Shown here one piece after another: positions 1-8,077 of a DNA stretch of 40,143 nucleotides (position 1 is the stretch's first letter; the number at the start of each line of letters is the position of its first letter). This DNA is from Bacteroidales bacterium. Lineage in GTDB: Bacteria > Bacteroidota > Bacteroidia > Bacteroidales > UBA3824. The stretch covers positions 1 through 40,143 of the forward strand of contig JAGCRY010000198.1 in NCBI GenBank assembly GCA_017964465.1. The letters are read 5' to 3'. The position numbers and the translations under genes are program-made. The notes beneath the pieces were generated by a model. It saw nothing but the letters and a program-made list of their open reading frames with translations, made no database searches and was not told the DNA's origin.

Positions 1-107
1 ACGCCCGCAGTCTCGTGCACGATGGCTTCGCGGGTCTGTGTAAGTCTGTTGAATAATGTGGATTTGCCTACGTTTGGGCATCCTACTATGGCTACTATGT
101 TGCTCAT
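1..107 (-). CDS. der: GTPase Der (EngA), N-terminal fragment cut by the window edge
   Basis: The reverse strand from the ATG at 105-107 reads [19 protein letters not shown] and then [17 protein letters not shown] up to the window edge. GCPNVGKST is a Walker A (G1) motif, and the following segment matches the switch I region of the first G domain of Der, the double-GTPase ribosome assembly factor. Only about 35 residues are inside the window, so the second G domain and the KH-like domain cannot be seen. It lies 10 bases after the stop of the DUF2007 gene on the same strand, so the two are probably cotranscribed. Era also has a similar G1 motif, but the [22 protein letters not shown] start is typical of Der. 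Confidence 0.85.
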   Translation of the reverse strand, partial: MSNIVAIVGCPNVGKSTLFNRLTQTREAIVHETAG

Positions 108-117
108 TTTGGGTTGG

Positions 118-354
118 TTATTCTGCCTTTGTGTTAAGGAATTTTTCTATTAAAGCCGTCGCTTCGTCAGCGCGGTCTTTCGCTACATATAGTTCTACGA
201 ATGGGTCGAATCCCTGTTCTGCCCATCCGTTTTCGTTTTCGCCGGCGTTGCGGTTGCGGGCATAGCAATCTATGCCGTTGCTTTGGAGAAGTTTTTTTAC
301 CAAGTTGACGTCAATTGCGAGGCCGCTGAAAACCTGTTCCGACTGTGTTTCCAT
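118..354 (-). CDS. DUF2007-type small protein (putative signal-transducing protein)
   Basis: This is a 78-residue cytosolic protein starting [11 protein letters not shown]. The layout fits the DUF2007 family: a first strand (VFSGLAID), a helix ([19 protein letters not shown]) typical of the 'between-site' fold, and a second half [24 protein letters not shown] with the hallmark V-L-Y-V followed by a helix. No biochemical role is firmly known for the family. It has no signal peptide or membrane segment. It is the first gene of a short minus-strand unit with der downstream, and a well-matched promoter lies 35-66 bases upstream. The family call rests on pattern recognition; the reading frame itself is secure. 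Confidence 0.7.
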   Translation of the reverse strand: METQSEQVFSGLAIDVNLVKKLLQSNGIDCYARNRNAGENENGWAEQGFDPFVELYVAKDRADEATALIEKFLNTKAE

Positions 355-388
355 ATCGTTTGGATTTTGTTAATACTATGCTCAGCGG

Positions 389-420
389 CAAATTTATAAT
401 TTTTTTTCGGATGTTGCAAA
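389..420 (-). promoter_or_regulatory. Bacteroidota promoter for the DUF2007-der unit
   Basis: On the minus strand a TTTG (-33 box, 417-420) is followed after 20 bases by TAAATTTG (-7 box, 389-396). This matches the Bacteroidota sigma-ABfr pattern TTTG-N19/21-TAnnTTTG. Transcription would begin near 382, about 28 bases before the ATG at 354. Not experimentally shown. Confidence 0.6.
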
Positions 421-449
421 TATTTTTTTGAAATAGGTTGTTTTTTTGT

Positions 450-1040
450 CTATTCTTCGTTGCCTTGGCCAGAAATTTCCACTTTTAGGATGAAGTAGTC
501 TGTGCCGTTTACAGGGATGAAGAGGTATTCAAGTTTGCCGTCTGTCTTTCGTGCAATGTCAATGAGTCCGAGTCCTGCGCCGCCTTTTGCAGATATTGTG
601 CCTTCTTTGAGTTGTTTTTTGTACATGGCGTTGAGTTCTTCTTTAGAGGCGTTGTTCACGCAGTCGAGAGCCTGTGTTAGGTGGAGCATGTCATGTTTTG
701 TGACTTTGTTTGCGGTCATTATATAATATATGCCGTCTTTTCGTCCTATCATGAACAGTCCGTTGATGAGGCTGAACTCCGTCTGGAACTCGGTGCTGTG
801 TTTCTGCATGTTCTGGAGAATCTCCACGAGGGAGTGGTGCACGCGGCGTTTCACTTGCTTTTCCTCGTTGTTCTGCTCCATTTCTGCTTCGTTTTTCTCG
901 GTGAACATCTTCACGACTTGGTGTGTGAATTTGCCAATATAGACTACTGATATGCCGTTCTCTATCAGCTCGTCATATAGGGCTAATACGTTGTGCATGA
1001 AGTTTATGTCGAGTTCCATTGCGGGATTCTTTGTACTCAT
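450..1040 (-). CDS. SiaB-like GHKL-type protein kinase (DUF6272 family)
   Basis: This is a 196-residue protein from ATG 1040; a TTG start 42 bases upstream is possible but less likely. The middle segment HHSLVEILQNMQKHS resembles the N-box helix of GHKL ATPases, and GAGLGLIDIARK resembles the glycine-rich G2 box. No histidine dimerisation domain precedes them, as in anti-sigma and SiaB-type Ser/Thr kinases. In Pseudomonas, SiaB phosphorylates SiaC to control a diguanylate cyclase; that is family knowledge and is not shown here. There is no signal peptide. It lies in a minus-strand series behind the MerR and M23 genes. The divergent operon starts with a STAS protein, a plausible substrate for a kinase of this type. 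No DUF1987 (SiaC) gene is visible in the window. Confidence 0.7.
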   Translation of the reverse strand: MSTKNPAMELDINFMHNVLALYDELIENGISVVYIGKFTHQVVKMFTEKNEAEMEQNNEEKQVKRRVHHSLVEILQNMQKHSTEFQTEFSLINGLFMIGRKDGIYYIMTANKVTKHDMLHLTQALDCVNNASKEELNAMYKKQLKEGTISAKGGAGLGLIDIARKTDGKLEYLFIPVNGTDYFILKVEISGQGNEE

Positions 1041-1109
1041 TGCTTTGCTGTGTTGGTTTGTATTATGCCTATTGTCTTGCAAAAGGCGTGCTAAAACGGG
1101 TGTCGCCCA

Positions 1110-1517
1110 TTAATTTTTTTCGTCGTCGTTTTTGTCGTCGAGGGATTCCTTCAGTTCAACTACCATCGCCCTGATTCCCTGGAGCGTTTTCACAAGTTCA
1201 AAGTTTGAAACTCCGTTCTTGTTTTTGAGGTAGTTTTTTGCGCCTTCGAGCGTCATTCCACGGTCTTTGACGAGATAGTGGATTTTGTGGATGTTTTCGA
1301 TGTCCTTTTGGGTGAACTGACGGTTGCCCTTTTGGTTTTTCTTCGGGCGGATTATCGGGAACTCTTTCTCCCAATAGCGTATCAACGAGGTGTTTACGTT
1401 GAACATCTTCGCCACTTCACCGATGGAATAATAGAGTTTGTCGAGGTTCGCAATTTGCTCGCTTGTTATCACCTCCATCTCCTCATCGGTAGTCATTGTG
1501 ATTACTTCGTTTTCCAT
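1110..1517 (-). CDS. MerR-family transcriptional regulator
   Basis: This is a 135-residue DNA-binding protein. Residues about 30-100 form a MerR winged helix: KLYYSIGEVAKMFNVNTSLI is the helix-turn-helix, RYWEKEFP is the conserved recognition and wing segment, and GNRQFTQKDIENIHKIHYL is the second helix pair. A coiled tail (NFELVKTLQGIRAMVVELKE) probably dimerises. There is no cysteine-bearing metal-binding loop, so it is not a metal-responsive MerR; Bacteroidota carry many ligand-free MerR proteins of this length. The first 25 residues are acidic and unmatched. It sits between the M23 peptidase gene upstream and the SiaB-like gene downstream on the same strand, with gaps of 57 and 69 bases. 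The target genes are unknown. Confidence 0.85.
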   Translation of the reverse strand: MENEVITMTTDEEMEVITSEQIANLDKLYYSIGEVAKMFNVNTSLIRYWEKEFPIIRPKKNQKGNRQFTQKDIENIHKIHYLVKDRGMTLEGAKNYLKNKNGVSNFELVKTLQGIRAMVVELKESLDDKNDDEKN

Positions 1518-1540
1518 ATATAAGTTTTTTTATTGTTTTC

Positions 1541-1567
1541 AATTACTTCAATCACTTCAATTACTTC
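1541..1567. repeat. Three tandem 9-bp units
   Basis: Three contiguous copies of a 9-base unit (AATTACTTC, AATCACTTC, AATTACTTC) lie between the stop of the M23 gene and the start of the merR-like gene. On the minus strand this is GAAGTAATT repeated. It is too short for a known repeat class and may be replication slippage. Confidence 0.7.
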
Positions 1568-1574
1568 TGTTTTG

Positions 1575-2528
1575 TTAATCCAGCGCAAGTCCCCTTGTCT
1601 CGGCTATTTTCACGACCTTGTTCCATTGCTGAGGTCCGAGGGATGCAAAGAAGTAGTTTACGGGGTTGATTGCATGTCCGTTGTATTGCACTTCATAGTG
1701 CAGGTGTGGCGTGAGGGATTTTCCAGTGTTGCCGACGAGACCTATGACGTCTCCGCGTTTCACTTTCTGTCCCCACCGCACCATGAATTCGCTCACGTGC
1801 GCATAGAGCGTCTTGTAACCGTTGTTGTGGTTTATTATAATGTGTTTACCATGCTCCCTTTTGTCGCCGATGAATTCCACCGTGCCGTTTGCAGTGGCGT
1901 GGATTTCTGTGCCAGTGTTTGCGGCTATGTCGATTCCATTATGGGTTTTGGGAGTTTTGTATATTGGGTCGAGTTTTTTGCCGAAGCCATAATATATCAA
2001 ATCTACGCCCGTGTGTTCAACCGGCAGAATCGATGGGAGGCTCTTGAGGTCTTCGTCGCCTGGCGCGAGTTTATATTGCAAGTCGCTGAAGTTTTTTTCT
2101 TCGCTTTTTAGCTTCTGGCAGCTTGTCTCGGTCATCGCTGCGATGAGTTTGAATAGCGAGTCGTCGTTTTTTATTTTGGAGTACATTTCACGGCGTTGAG
2201 CCTGGTTGTCGAGGTCCATTTCTGTCTCGAAAATCGCGCGGTAGATGTCTTTGTCGCGCTGCTCGATGTCTTTCAGAACGGAATCCACCCTTTCATATTT
2301 GAGGCTCAGCGCTTCATATTCCTGCTGCATGAGGATGTTTTCTTTTTCGAGGCTGGTCTGTTTTGGAGTCTTGATGGTATATGAGATTGTAAGGAATACG
2401 ACGACGCCTATTGTCAGCGTGGCGATGGCCTGCGTGGCAATACGGATGGCGATTTTCCGCCATTTGTTTGTCTCTTCCTTTTCATACCCGAGCGAATCGG
2501 GGTCAAATCTGTAGTTTCCGTCTGACAT
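1575..2528 (-). CDS. M23-family membrane-anchored peptidoglycan endopeptidase
   Basis: The 317-residue protein from ATG 2528 has one N-terminal membrane helix at about residues 27-51 (the segment containing ATLTIGVVVFLTISY). A coiled coil (about 56-150) and a LytM/M23 domain (about 175-300) follow. The zinc ligands are visible: H196-x3-D200 in HNGID, then H275-L-H277 in PHLHYEV; H244 in LYAHVSEF is the other conserved histidine. The expected role is cutting peptide cross-links in the periplasm during wall growth or division. A longer in-frame start at 2597 exists, but it would place coding sequence across the promoter, so 2528 is chosen. It heads the M23-merR-siaB-like minus-strand series. 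Confidence 0.9.
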   Translation of the reverse strand: MSDGNYRFDPDSLGYEKEETNKWRKIAIRIATQAIATLTIGVVVFLTISYTIKTPKQTSLEKENILMQQEYEALSLKYERVDSVLKDIEQRDKDIYRAIFETEMDLDNQAQRREMYSKIKNDDSLFKLIAAMTETSCQKLKSEEKNFSDLQYKLAPGDEDLKSLPSILPVEHTGVDLIYYGFGKKLDPIYKTPKTHNGIDIAANTGTEIHATANGTVEFIGDKREHGKHIIINHNNGYKTLYAHVSEFMVRWGQKVKRGDVIGLVGNTGKSLTPHLHYEVQYNGHAINPVNYFFASLGPQQWNKVVKIAETRGLALD

Positions 2529-2567
2529 TTTGTCTATTAAGGGTGTATTTTTCGCTAAAATGTATCG

Positions 2568-2598
2568 CAAAAGTAAAAAAAAAAACAATAAAAACAAA
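2568..2598 (-). promoter_or_regulatory. Bacteroidota promoter for the M23 gene
   Basis: On the minus strand TTTG (2595-2598), a 19-base spacer and TACTTTTG (2568-2575) match the TTTG-N19-TAnnTTTG consensus exactly. Transcription would start near 2561, leaving a leader of about 33 bases before ATG 2528. Confidence 0.7.
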
Positions 2599-2613
2599 CA
2601 AGTTTACTTTTTT

Positions 2614-2645
2614 TTAGCAAAACTAAAACATAATGTGTATATTTG
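2614..2645 (+). promoter_or_regulatory. Predicted promoter of the STAS-che operon
   Basis: TATATTTG at 2638-2645 matches the TAnnTTTG -7 box. The -33 position holds only TTAG (2614-2617, 20-base spacer), so the upstream half is weak. The predicted leader before ATG 2768 is about 115 bases. It is divergent from the M23 promoter, and the two face away from a shared A/T-rich stretch. Confidence 0.5.
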
Positions 2646-2767
2646 CGGTGAAAGAAAAACGCCCCCGAGCCCCAATTGTGGCATAATAAATGCAGGGGTA
2701 ATGTAACAGTGCGGATTGTATAGAGAGCGTCCGTGCTTGATTGTAAACTACTGAATCTTAGTGTATT

Positions 2768-3094
2768 ATGGAATATAAACTTAAGACCGACGATGTGAAA
2801 CGTCGTTATAGGGAGTATGAAGTTACGGGTGATGTGTCCGTCCAGAACATCGAGCCGCTCATGGAAGAAATGAAGGGCTGCGTAGCTTCATGCGATGAAG
2901 TTTGCATAAATTTGGTGGGGATAACGGAGTTTGACACGTCCGCCCTGCAGTTGTTTTATGCAATCAAGAACAGTTTTATCCGCGACAAGAAGAAGTTCCG
3001 TGTCACGTGTGACCTCGCTCCCGAGGTTGCGCAGCTTTTGTCGAACTGCGGCGTCGGCGACCTTGCACAGGTTCTGTCGTTTGGAGTCGCATGA
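2768..3094 (+). CDS. STAS-domain protein (anti-sigma-factor-antagonist type)
   Basis: The 108-residue protein is a single STAS domain. EVTGDVSVQNIEPLMEEM is the first strand-helix unit. VCINLVGITEFDTSALQLF is the core strand leading to the conserved loop, where D56-T57-S58 matches the D-x-S/T signature whose serine is phosphorylated in SpoIIAA-type proteins. The C-terminal KFRVTCDLAPEVAQLLSNCG is the usual strand and helix. It is the first gene of the chemosensory operon, 46 bases before the CheY gene. STAS proteins in partner-switching systems are phosphorylated by GHKL kinases; the SiaB-like kinase at 450-1040 is the only such candidate here. The target is unknown. Confidence 0.8.
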   Translation: MEYKLKTDDVKRRYREYEVTGDVSVQNIEPLMEEMKGCVASCDEVCINLVGITEFDTSALQLFYAIKNSFIRDKKKFRVTCDLAPEVAQLLSNCGVGDLAQVLSFGVA

Positions 3095-3140
3095 TGCACA
3101 TAAAAAAATAGAACATAATATAAAATAACATATCAATCAA

Positions 3141-3506
3141 ATGGCAAAGACAATACTCATAGTGGATGATTCGGAAAGTATCCGCGAAGTGGTTAATTTC
3201 ACATTACAGACAGCGGGATTCGAGGTTTACGCCGCCGGCAACGGCAAAGAGGCTGTTGAGCTTCTTGACGGACGTGTCATAGACCTCGTGATTACCGACC
3301 TGCACATGCCTGAGATGGATGGCATCGAGCTCATCAAATATATCCGCGCGACAGCCGGATATAGCCGTGTGCCAATCCTGTTCCTGACCACCGAGTCGCA
3401 GCTGGCCAAGAAGATAGAGGCCAAGGACGCGGGCGCAACGGGATGGATTATTAAACCGTTCGTGCCGGCAAAGCTTTTGGCTGCCATCAGCAAGGTGATC
3501 AGGTAA
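3141..3506 (+). CDS. cheY: CheY-like single-domain response regulator
   Basis: This is a 121-residue receiver domain with no output domain. The acidic pocket is D9-D10 (ILIVDDSES), the phospho-acceptor is D53 (VITDLHMPEMDG), the switch threonine lies in FLTTES at about 83-84, and K105 is in IIKPF. All are intact. It precedes cheA by about 70 bases and is most likely phosphorylated by that kinase. The binding partner is not evident, because no flagellar switch gene is nearby. Confidence 0.9.
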   Translation: MAKTILIVDDSESIREVVNFTLQTAGFEVYAAGNGKEAVELLDGRVIDLVITDLHMPEMDGIELIKYIRATAGYSRVPILFLTTESQLAKKIEAKDAGATGWIIKPFVPAKLLAAISKVIR

Positions 3507-3574
3507 GCCGCATGATGCGCACTTTCCGCAATTAGCAAGGTTTTATACCAAACATTATTCAACGAAGTAGAGTG

Positions 3575-5629
3575 ATGGACAATTTTCAGAAGAAATTCCT
3601 CGATGAGGCAAGCGACTTGGTAAGTCAGCTGGAGCAGGCGCTCCTCACCTTGGAGCAGGACATGGGCAATCCGGAGCTGATTGACAGCATTTTCCGGATC
3701 ATGCACTCGCTCAAGGGTGGGGGAGGCATGTTTGGGTTTGACAACATCTCCAACTACACACACCGACTGGAGAACATGTATGACCTTGTGCGCCAGAAGA
3801 AGCTCAAGGTGACAAGGGAGATGCTCGACATCACCTTTGAATCTGCCGACCACATCACGAGCATGCTCAACGACGACGGCTCAAAGACCGAGGCCATCAA
3901 ACAGAACGAGGAAATCCTTAACAAAAGGATCGAGGCCATTCTTGATGGCGATTCGATGTCGGTCGTAGTTGAAGGTCCTGCCGAGGATGACAACCAGGGC
4001 GGAGGCGTAACGTCATTCTACGTGAAGGTCAAGCCTTATGAACACATCCAGCGAAACGGCACTAACCCTCTGCTGCTCATTGATGAGCTTGTAGGGCTCG
4101 GAAAGGCGAAAGTCAACATTTTCTACAGCAACATCCCCGATTTTGAAGCGCTCGTCTATGACGACACCTATATCTGGTGGGAGGTGATACTCTCGACCGA
4201 ACAGGATGAGGATGCCATCAGGGACGTCTTCATCTTCGTGGAGGACGACTGCGAAATTGTTGTGAAAAAACTCGCTGAAGGTGACATTTTCACATTTGAG
4301 GGCATCGAACCCCTCTTGCAGTGCAGCCATGACTTTCCGTTTGACCTCGAGAAAATCACCAAACTCGCCCAGGCGATTAACGCACTTGAAAAGGCGAAAA
4401 ACACCGAGGCGAAAAAAGCCGCTGAGGAGAACAAGGGCGACGAGCACATCAAGAAATTCGCCAAGGAATCCTCCATTTCAGGCATCAGGGTTGCTTCTGA
4501 AAAGATTGATTCGCTGATGAACCTTGTGAGTGAACTCATCACAACGCAGGCTGGACTAAACCTCTATGCAGACCGCGAGAAGAATGCCGAGCTCACCCGC
4601 ATCGCAGAAAGCCTCGAGAACATTTCACGCCAGTTGCGCGACACGGCTTTCAGCATCACGCTTATCCCAATCGACTACCTTGTGACGAGGTTCCGCCGCC
4701 TTGTGCGCGACCTTTCACGCGAAGTCGGCAAGGAAATAGAGTTTGAGGCGAAGGGCGCGGAGGTTGAACTCGACAAGTCTCTCATTGAAGGCATTTCGGA
4801 ACCATTGATGCACATTCTGCGCAATAGCGTAGATCATGGCATCGAGTCCGTAGCCGAGCGCAAGGCAGCCGGCAAGCCGCCGGCGGGCAAAATCACGCTC
4901 CAAGCCTACTATTCTGGCAGCCAGGTTGTTATTGCGGTGACGGACGACGGACAGGGCATGAACCCCGACAAAATCAAACGCAAGGCGATAGAGAAAGGTC
5001 TCATCCCGTCCGACGCGCAGTTGTCGGACAAGGAGGCAGTGGATTTGATATTCATGCCGGGATTCTCCACATCTGAAAAGGTGACGAACATCAGCGGACG
5101 CGGCGTGGGCATGGATGTTGTGAAAAGAAAAGTCTCCGACATTCGAGGCACAGTGTCTGTGGCGTCGGAACCCGGTGAAGGAACAACAATCACCATAAGC
5201 CTTCCGCTTACGTTGTCCATTATTGATGGTATGTTGGTACGCATAGCCGATGTTGATTACATTATACCGCTGTCTGTTATTGACACCATCTTTGCCGTGG
5301 ATCATGAGAGGATTGCGTCCTCATTCCAGAACGTCATCAATATAGAAGGTGTTCAGTACCCATTCTATTACCTCAGAGATGAGTTCTCGATACCTGGCGA
5401 GCCGCCTGCGAGGGAGGAAATCATCATGGTTAAATATGAGGACAGGAAGATTGGCGTAGTTGTGGACAATATCACGGGCGAGTATCAGGCGGTTTTGAAG
5501 CCGCTCGGAAAGCTCTACCGCAACCAGGAGATATTTTCCGGCGCGTCAATCCTCGGCGATGGTACTGTGGCGCTTGTGCTTGATACACACAAAGTTATCA
5601 GCAAGTTCACGCGGTACAACGACATTTAA
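3575..5629 (+). CDS. cheA: Chemotaxis histidine kinase CheA
   Basis: This is a 684-residue kinase from ATG 3575; an in-frame GTG directly before it is less likely. P1 (HPt) covers about 1-125 with phospho-accepting H44 in RIMHSLKGG. A P2-like receiver-binding domain lies at about 145-245, and a charged Lys/Glu linker at 265-295. The P3 dimerisation helices cover about 300-365 (SGIRVASEKIDSLMNLVSEL). The P4 ATPase covers about 370-545 with the N box HILRNSVDHG, the G1 box DDGQGMN and the G2 box GRGVGMDVVKRK. A P5 CheW-like domain lies at about 548-684. All kinase motifs are intact. It would phosphorylate the CheY and CheB proteins of the same operon while bound to CheW and a receptor array, but no receptor gene is in the window. 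Confidence 0.96.
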   Translation: MDNFQKKFLDEASDLVSQLEQALLTLEQDMGNPELIDSIFRIMHSLKGGGGMFGFDNISNYTHRLENMYDLVRQKKLKVTREMLDITFESADHITSMLNDDGSKTEAIKQNEEILNKRIEAILDGDSMSVVVEGPAEDDNQGGGVTSFYVKVKPYEHIQRNGTNPLLLIDELVGLGKAKVNIFYSNIPDFEALVYDDTYIWWEVILSTEQDEDAIRDVFIFVEDDCEIVVKKLAEGDIFTFEGIEPLLQCSHDFPFDLEKITKLAQAINALEKAKNTEAKKAAEENKGDEHIKKFAKESSISGIRVASEKIDSLMNLVSELITTQAGLNLYADREKNAELTRIAESLENISRQLRDTAFSITLIPIDYLVTRFRRLVRDLSREVGKEIEFEAKGAEVELDKSLIEGISEPLMHILRNSVDHGIESVAERKAAGKPPAGKITLQAYYSGSQVVIAVTDDGQGMNPDKIKRKAIEKGLIPSDAQLSDKEAVDLIFMPGFSTSEKVTNISGRGVGMDVVKRKVSDIRGTVSVASEPGEGTTITISLPLTLSIIDGMLVRIADVDYIIPLSVIDTIFAVDHERIASSFQNVINIEGVQYPFYYLRDEFSIPGEPPAREEIIMVKYEDRKIGVVVDNITGEYQAVLKPLGKLYRNQEIFSGASILGDGTVALVLDTHKVISKFTRYNDI

Positions 5630-5693
5630 TAGAGACAAAGACCACACATTATATAATATATAAGGCAAGTTAACAATATAAACACGATATATT

Positions 5694-6203
5694 ATGGAAC
5701 ACGAAACAGGCTCTTACATATCCTTCGTACTTGGCGACGAATATTTCGCCATCAACGTGACGCAGGTGCTTAACATATTGCAGCTTGTGCAGATTACCAA
5801 GGTGCCGACAGCCCCCGACTACATGAAGGGCGTCATCAACTTGCGTGGCACGGTGCTCCCGATCATTGACATTCGCATGAAATTCGGGATGCCGCCAATC
5901 GAATACAAGCGCGATACGGTAATCCTCGTGCTCAATGTTGAGATAGACGGAGAGACGGTGAACGCGGGCATCCTCGTGGACGCTGTAAAGGAAGTGTTCG
6001 AGATAGTCTCGGACGAAATACTCCCGCCCCCGGGAATCGGCTCAAAGTACAAGTCGAAGTTCATCGACGGCATCTACAAGATGAACGATGACAGGTTCGT
6101 GATGTTGCTCGACATCGACAAGGTGTTCTCCACGGACGAGCTCATCATGATGAAGGACTCGACGGAGACATCCGAGTCTCAACAGGCAGAAGTTGTGGAA
6201 TAA
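5694..6203 (+). CDS. cheW: Chemotaxis adaptor CheW
   Basis: The 169-residue protein is one CheW domain: SYISFVLGDEYFAINVTQV at the start, YMKGVINLRGTVLPIIDIR as the conserved central strand pair, and AGILVDAVKEVFEI in the second barrel. It couples CheA to chemoreceptor tips in the cytoplasm. The tail after about 150 is acidic and probably disordered. It follows cheA by 64 bases and precedes cheR by 12, so it belongs to the same operon. Confidence 0.95.
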   Translation: MEHETGSYISFVLGDEYFAINVTQVLNILQLVQITKVPTAPDYMKGVINLRGTVLPIIDIRMKFGMPPIEYKRDTVILVLNVEIDGETVNAGILVDAVKEVFEIVSDEILPPPGIGSKYKSKFIDGIYKMNDDRFVMLLDIDKVFSTDELIMMKDSTETSESQQAEVVE

Positions 6204-6215
6204 TAGGACGCAAGA

Positions 6216-7067
6216 ATGGAAATCAACCCGATCTCATTTTTCGAAGCGAAGCTTTCAGAAGCGGATTTTTCACGCCTGAGCAAGTTTATCTACCAGCAGT
6301 ATGGCATAAAGATGCCAGAGGCAAAGCACATCATGCTGCAGAGCCGCCTGCAAAAGAGGCTCAGGGCGTTGCAGATTCCGTCTTTTTCGGAATATGTTGA
6401 TTATGTGTTCTCTCCAGCGGGAAGTTCGGAGATTGTTCACATGATGGACGTCGTGTCCACAAACAAGACCGACTTTTTCCGTGAAAACCAGCATTTCGAG
6501 TATCTCCTCGACACAGTGCTTCCGGAATTGCACGACGTCAACAGGCAGAACTTCGTGAAAGTATGGTCGGCGGGTTGCTCTTCGGGCGAAGAGCCTTACA
6601 CACTCGCAATGGTCATGTCGGAATATGCGACGAAGGCGCGAGGTTTCGATTTCCAGATATTGGGCAGCGACCTGAGCACCATTGTGCTCGACAAGGCGGT
6701 CACTGCCATCTACCCGGAGGACAGGGTCGATGTCATACCATACGACCTCAAGAAAAAATATCTCCTTCGCAGCAAGGACCGCACAAAACCAACTGTGAGG
6801 ATTGTGCCGGAATTGAGGAGGAAGACGAGTTTCATGAGGCTCAATTTTATGGACGAACATTACAGCGAAGTCCCCACGAACTTCGACATAGTGTTTTGCC
6901 GTAATGTTTTGATATATTTTGACCGTCAGACGCAGGAAAATGTCATAAACAAGCTCTGCCGTCATCTCAGGAGCGGCGGGTACTTTTTCCTCGGTCACTC
7001 CGAGTCTGCGGCGGGCATAAACGTCCCGCTGAAACAACTGAAGCCGACGGTGTTCAAGCGACTTTGA
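6216..7067 (+). CDS. cheR: Chemoreceptor methyltransferase CheR
   Basis: This is a 283-residue SAM-dependent glutamate O-methyltransferase. The N-terminal helical domain (about 15-75, FSRLSKFIYQQYGIKM) is followed by the Rossmann domain. The SAM site is in VWSAGCSSGEEPYTLAM, the acidic strand end in ILGSDLSTIVLDKA, and the conserved active-site segment in FDIVFCRNVLIYF. CheR methylates receptor glutamates to tune adaptation, opposed by CheB. Its presence implies that a methyl-accepting receptor exists elsewhere in the genome, because none is encoded here. There is no TPR or other added domain. Confidence 0.95.
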   Translation: MEINPISFFEAKLSEADFSRLSKFIYQQYGIKMPEAKHIMLQSRLQKRLRALQIPSFSEYVDYVFSPAGSSEIVHMMDVVSTNKTDFFRENQHFEYLLDTVLPELHDVNRQNFVKVWSAGCSSGEEPYTLAMVMSEYATKARGFDFQILGSDLSTIVLDKAVTAIYPEDRVDVIPYDLKKKYLLRSKDRTKPTVRIVPELRRKTSFMRLNFMDEHYSEVPTNFDIVFCRNVLIYFDRQTQENVINKLCRHLRSGGYFFLGHSESAAGINVPLKQLKPTVFKRL

Positions 7068-7149
7068 TGCAGAGAAGGCTTTGAAGAAAATGAATAATGA
7101 CAGGAAAAACTCAATTATATAAGGTACAGGCATTTTAAACCAGAATATT

Positions 7150-8052
7150 ATGGAAGACGCAACAAGTTATATAAGTGACGACGTTCTGCTGACCGAGCTC
7201 AGCAAGCGTGTAGAGAGATACAAGAATGCAGTTGACAATCTCAACTCGATGAACAAGCAGCTTTTGGACCTCAACCACAAGCTCGCGGAGAGTGAGGCTA
7301 TGAAGAGCCATTTCATCTCCAACATCACAAACGAGATTATCAACCCGTTTGCCTCGATTCTGGGACTCTCCAAGAACATTACAGAGTGTCCCCCAACCGA
7401 AGTGGACCGCATGAAGCGCATGGCTGCCATGATAAACAGCGAGGCGTTCAATCTCGACTTCCAGTTCAAGAACATCTTTGCCGCAGCGGAGATTGAGGCA
7501 GGAAACCTTCAGCCCATCATCGCCGTGACGAACATCGACGAGATGCTCTCGAACCTTATGGACCAGTACTCAAGGGAGATTGCACGCAAGAGGCTTACGA
7601 AAGTCCTTGTCAACCTCGGCGACGAAAAGCCCTTGCTCTTCAAGACCGACGGCGACAAACTCACGATGGTCATCTCAAACCTCCTCTGCAACGCCATCAA
7701 CTTCAACCGCCCCGACAAGAAGGTTGAAATCCAGTATGCGCGTAACAGACAGGGCGACCTCGTTGTGAAGGTCATCGACGAAGGCCTCGGTATTTCGGAG
7801 GAAAACCAGAAGATTATCTACGACCGTTTCCGCCGCCTTGACAATGGCATCAACTCCCTCAACCGTGGACACGGACTTGGACTCTCCATCAACAAGGCGT
7901 TTATCGATTTCCTCGGTGGAAAACTTGAACTTGAGAGCAAGGAGAACGAAGGCACGACATTCACGGTTACGATACCTGAATCGCAGACCGTCAGCAACGA
8001 CTATTCCGAAGATGCTAATGAGGTGTTCTTCGGCGAAGAGGAGATTTTCTAA
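7150..8052 (+). CDS. Histidine-kinase-like protein lacking the phospho-accepting histidine
   Basis: The 300-residue cytosolic protein has a short coiled coil (about 10-50), a HisKA-like helix pair (about 50-110) and a HATPase_c domain (about 165-278). In the H box, FISNITNEIINPF has asparagine (N61, codon AAC) where active kinases have histidine. The ATP site looks complete: N box NLLCNAINF (178-185), G1 VIDEGLGIS (208-216) and G2 GHGLGLSINK (240-249). It therefore probably binds ATP but cannot autophosphorylate in the normal way. It might act as a phosphatase, scaffold or allosteric partner of CheA. It sits between cheR and cheD on the same strand, with gaps of 82 and 25 bases. No sensor or membrane segment is present. 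Confidence 0.85.
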   Translation: MEDATSYISDDVLLTELSKRVERYKNAVDNLNSMNKQLLDLNHKLAESEAMKSHFISNITNEIINPFASILGLSKNITECPPTEVDRMKRMAAMINSEAFNLDFQFKNIFAAAEIEAGNLQPIIAVTNIDEMLSNLMDQYSREIARKRLTKVLVNLGDEKPLLFKTDGDKLTMVISNLLCNAINFNRPDKKVEIQYARNRQGDLVVKVIDEGLGISEENQKIIYDRFRRLDNGINSLNRGHGLGLSINKAFIDFLGGKLELESKENEGTTFTVTIPESQTVSNDYSEDANEVFFGEEEIF

Positions 8053-8077
8053 ATGTAGGTGACAAAAACGCAGTGAT

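Noticed and set aside
6270-7133. 287-codon open frame antisense to cheR
   Set aside because: It mirrors the cheR codons and has no recognisable protein feature; cheR itself is certain.
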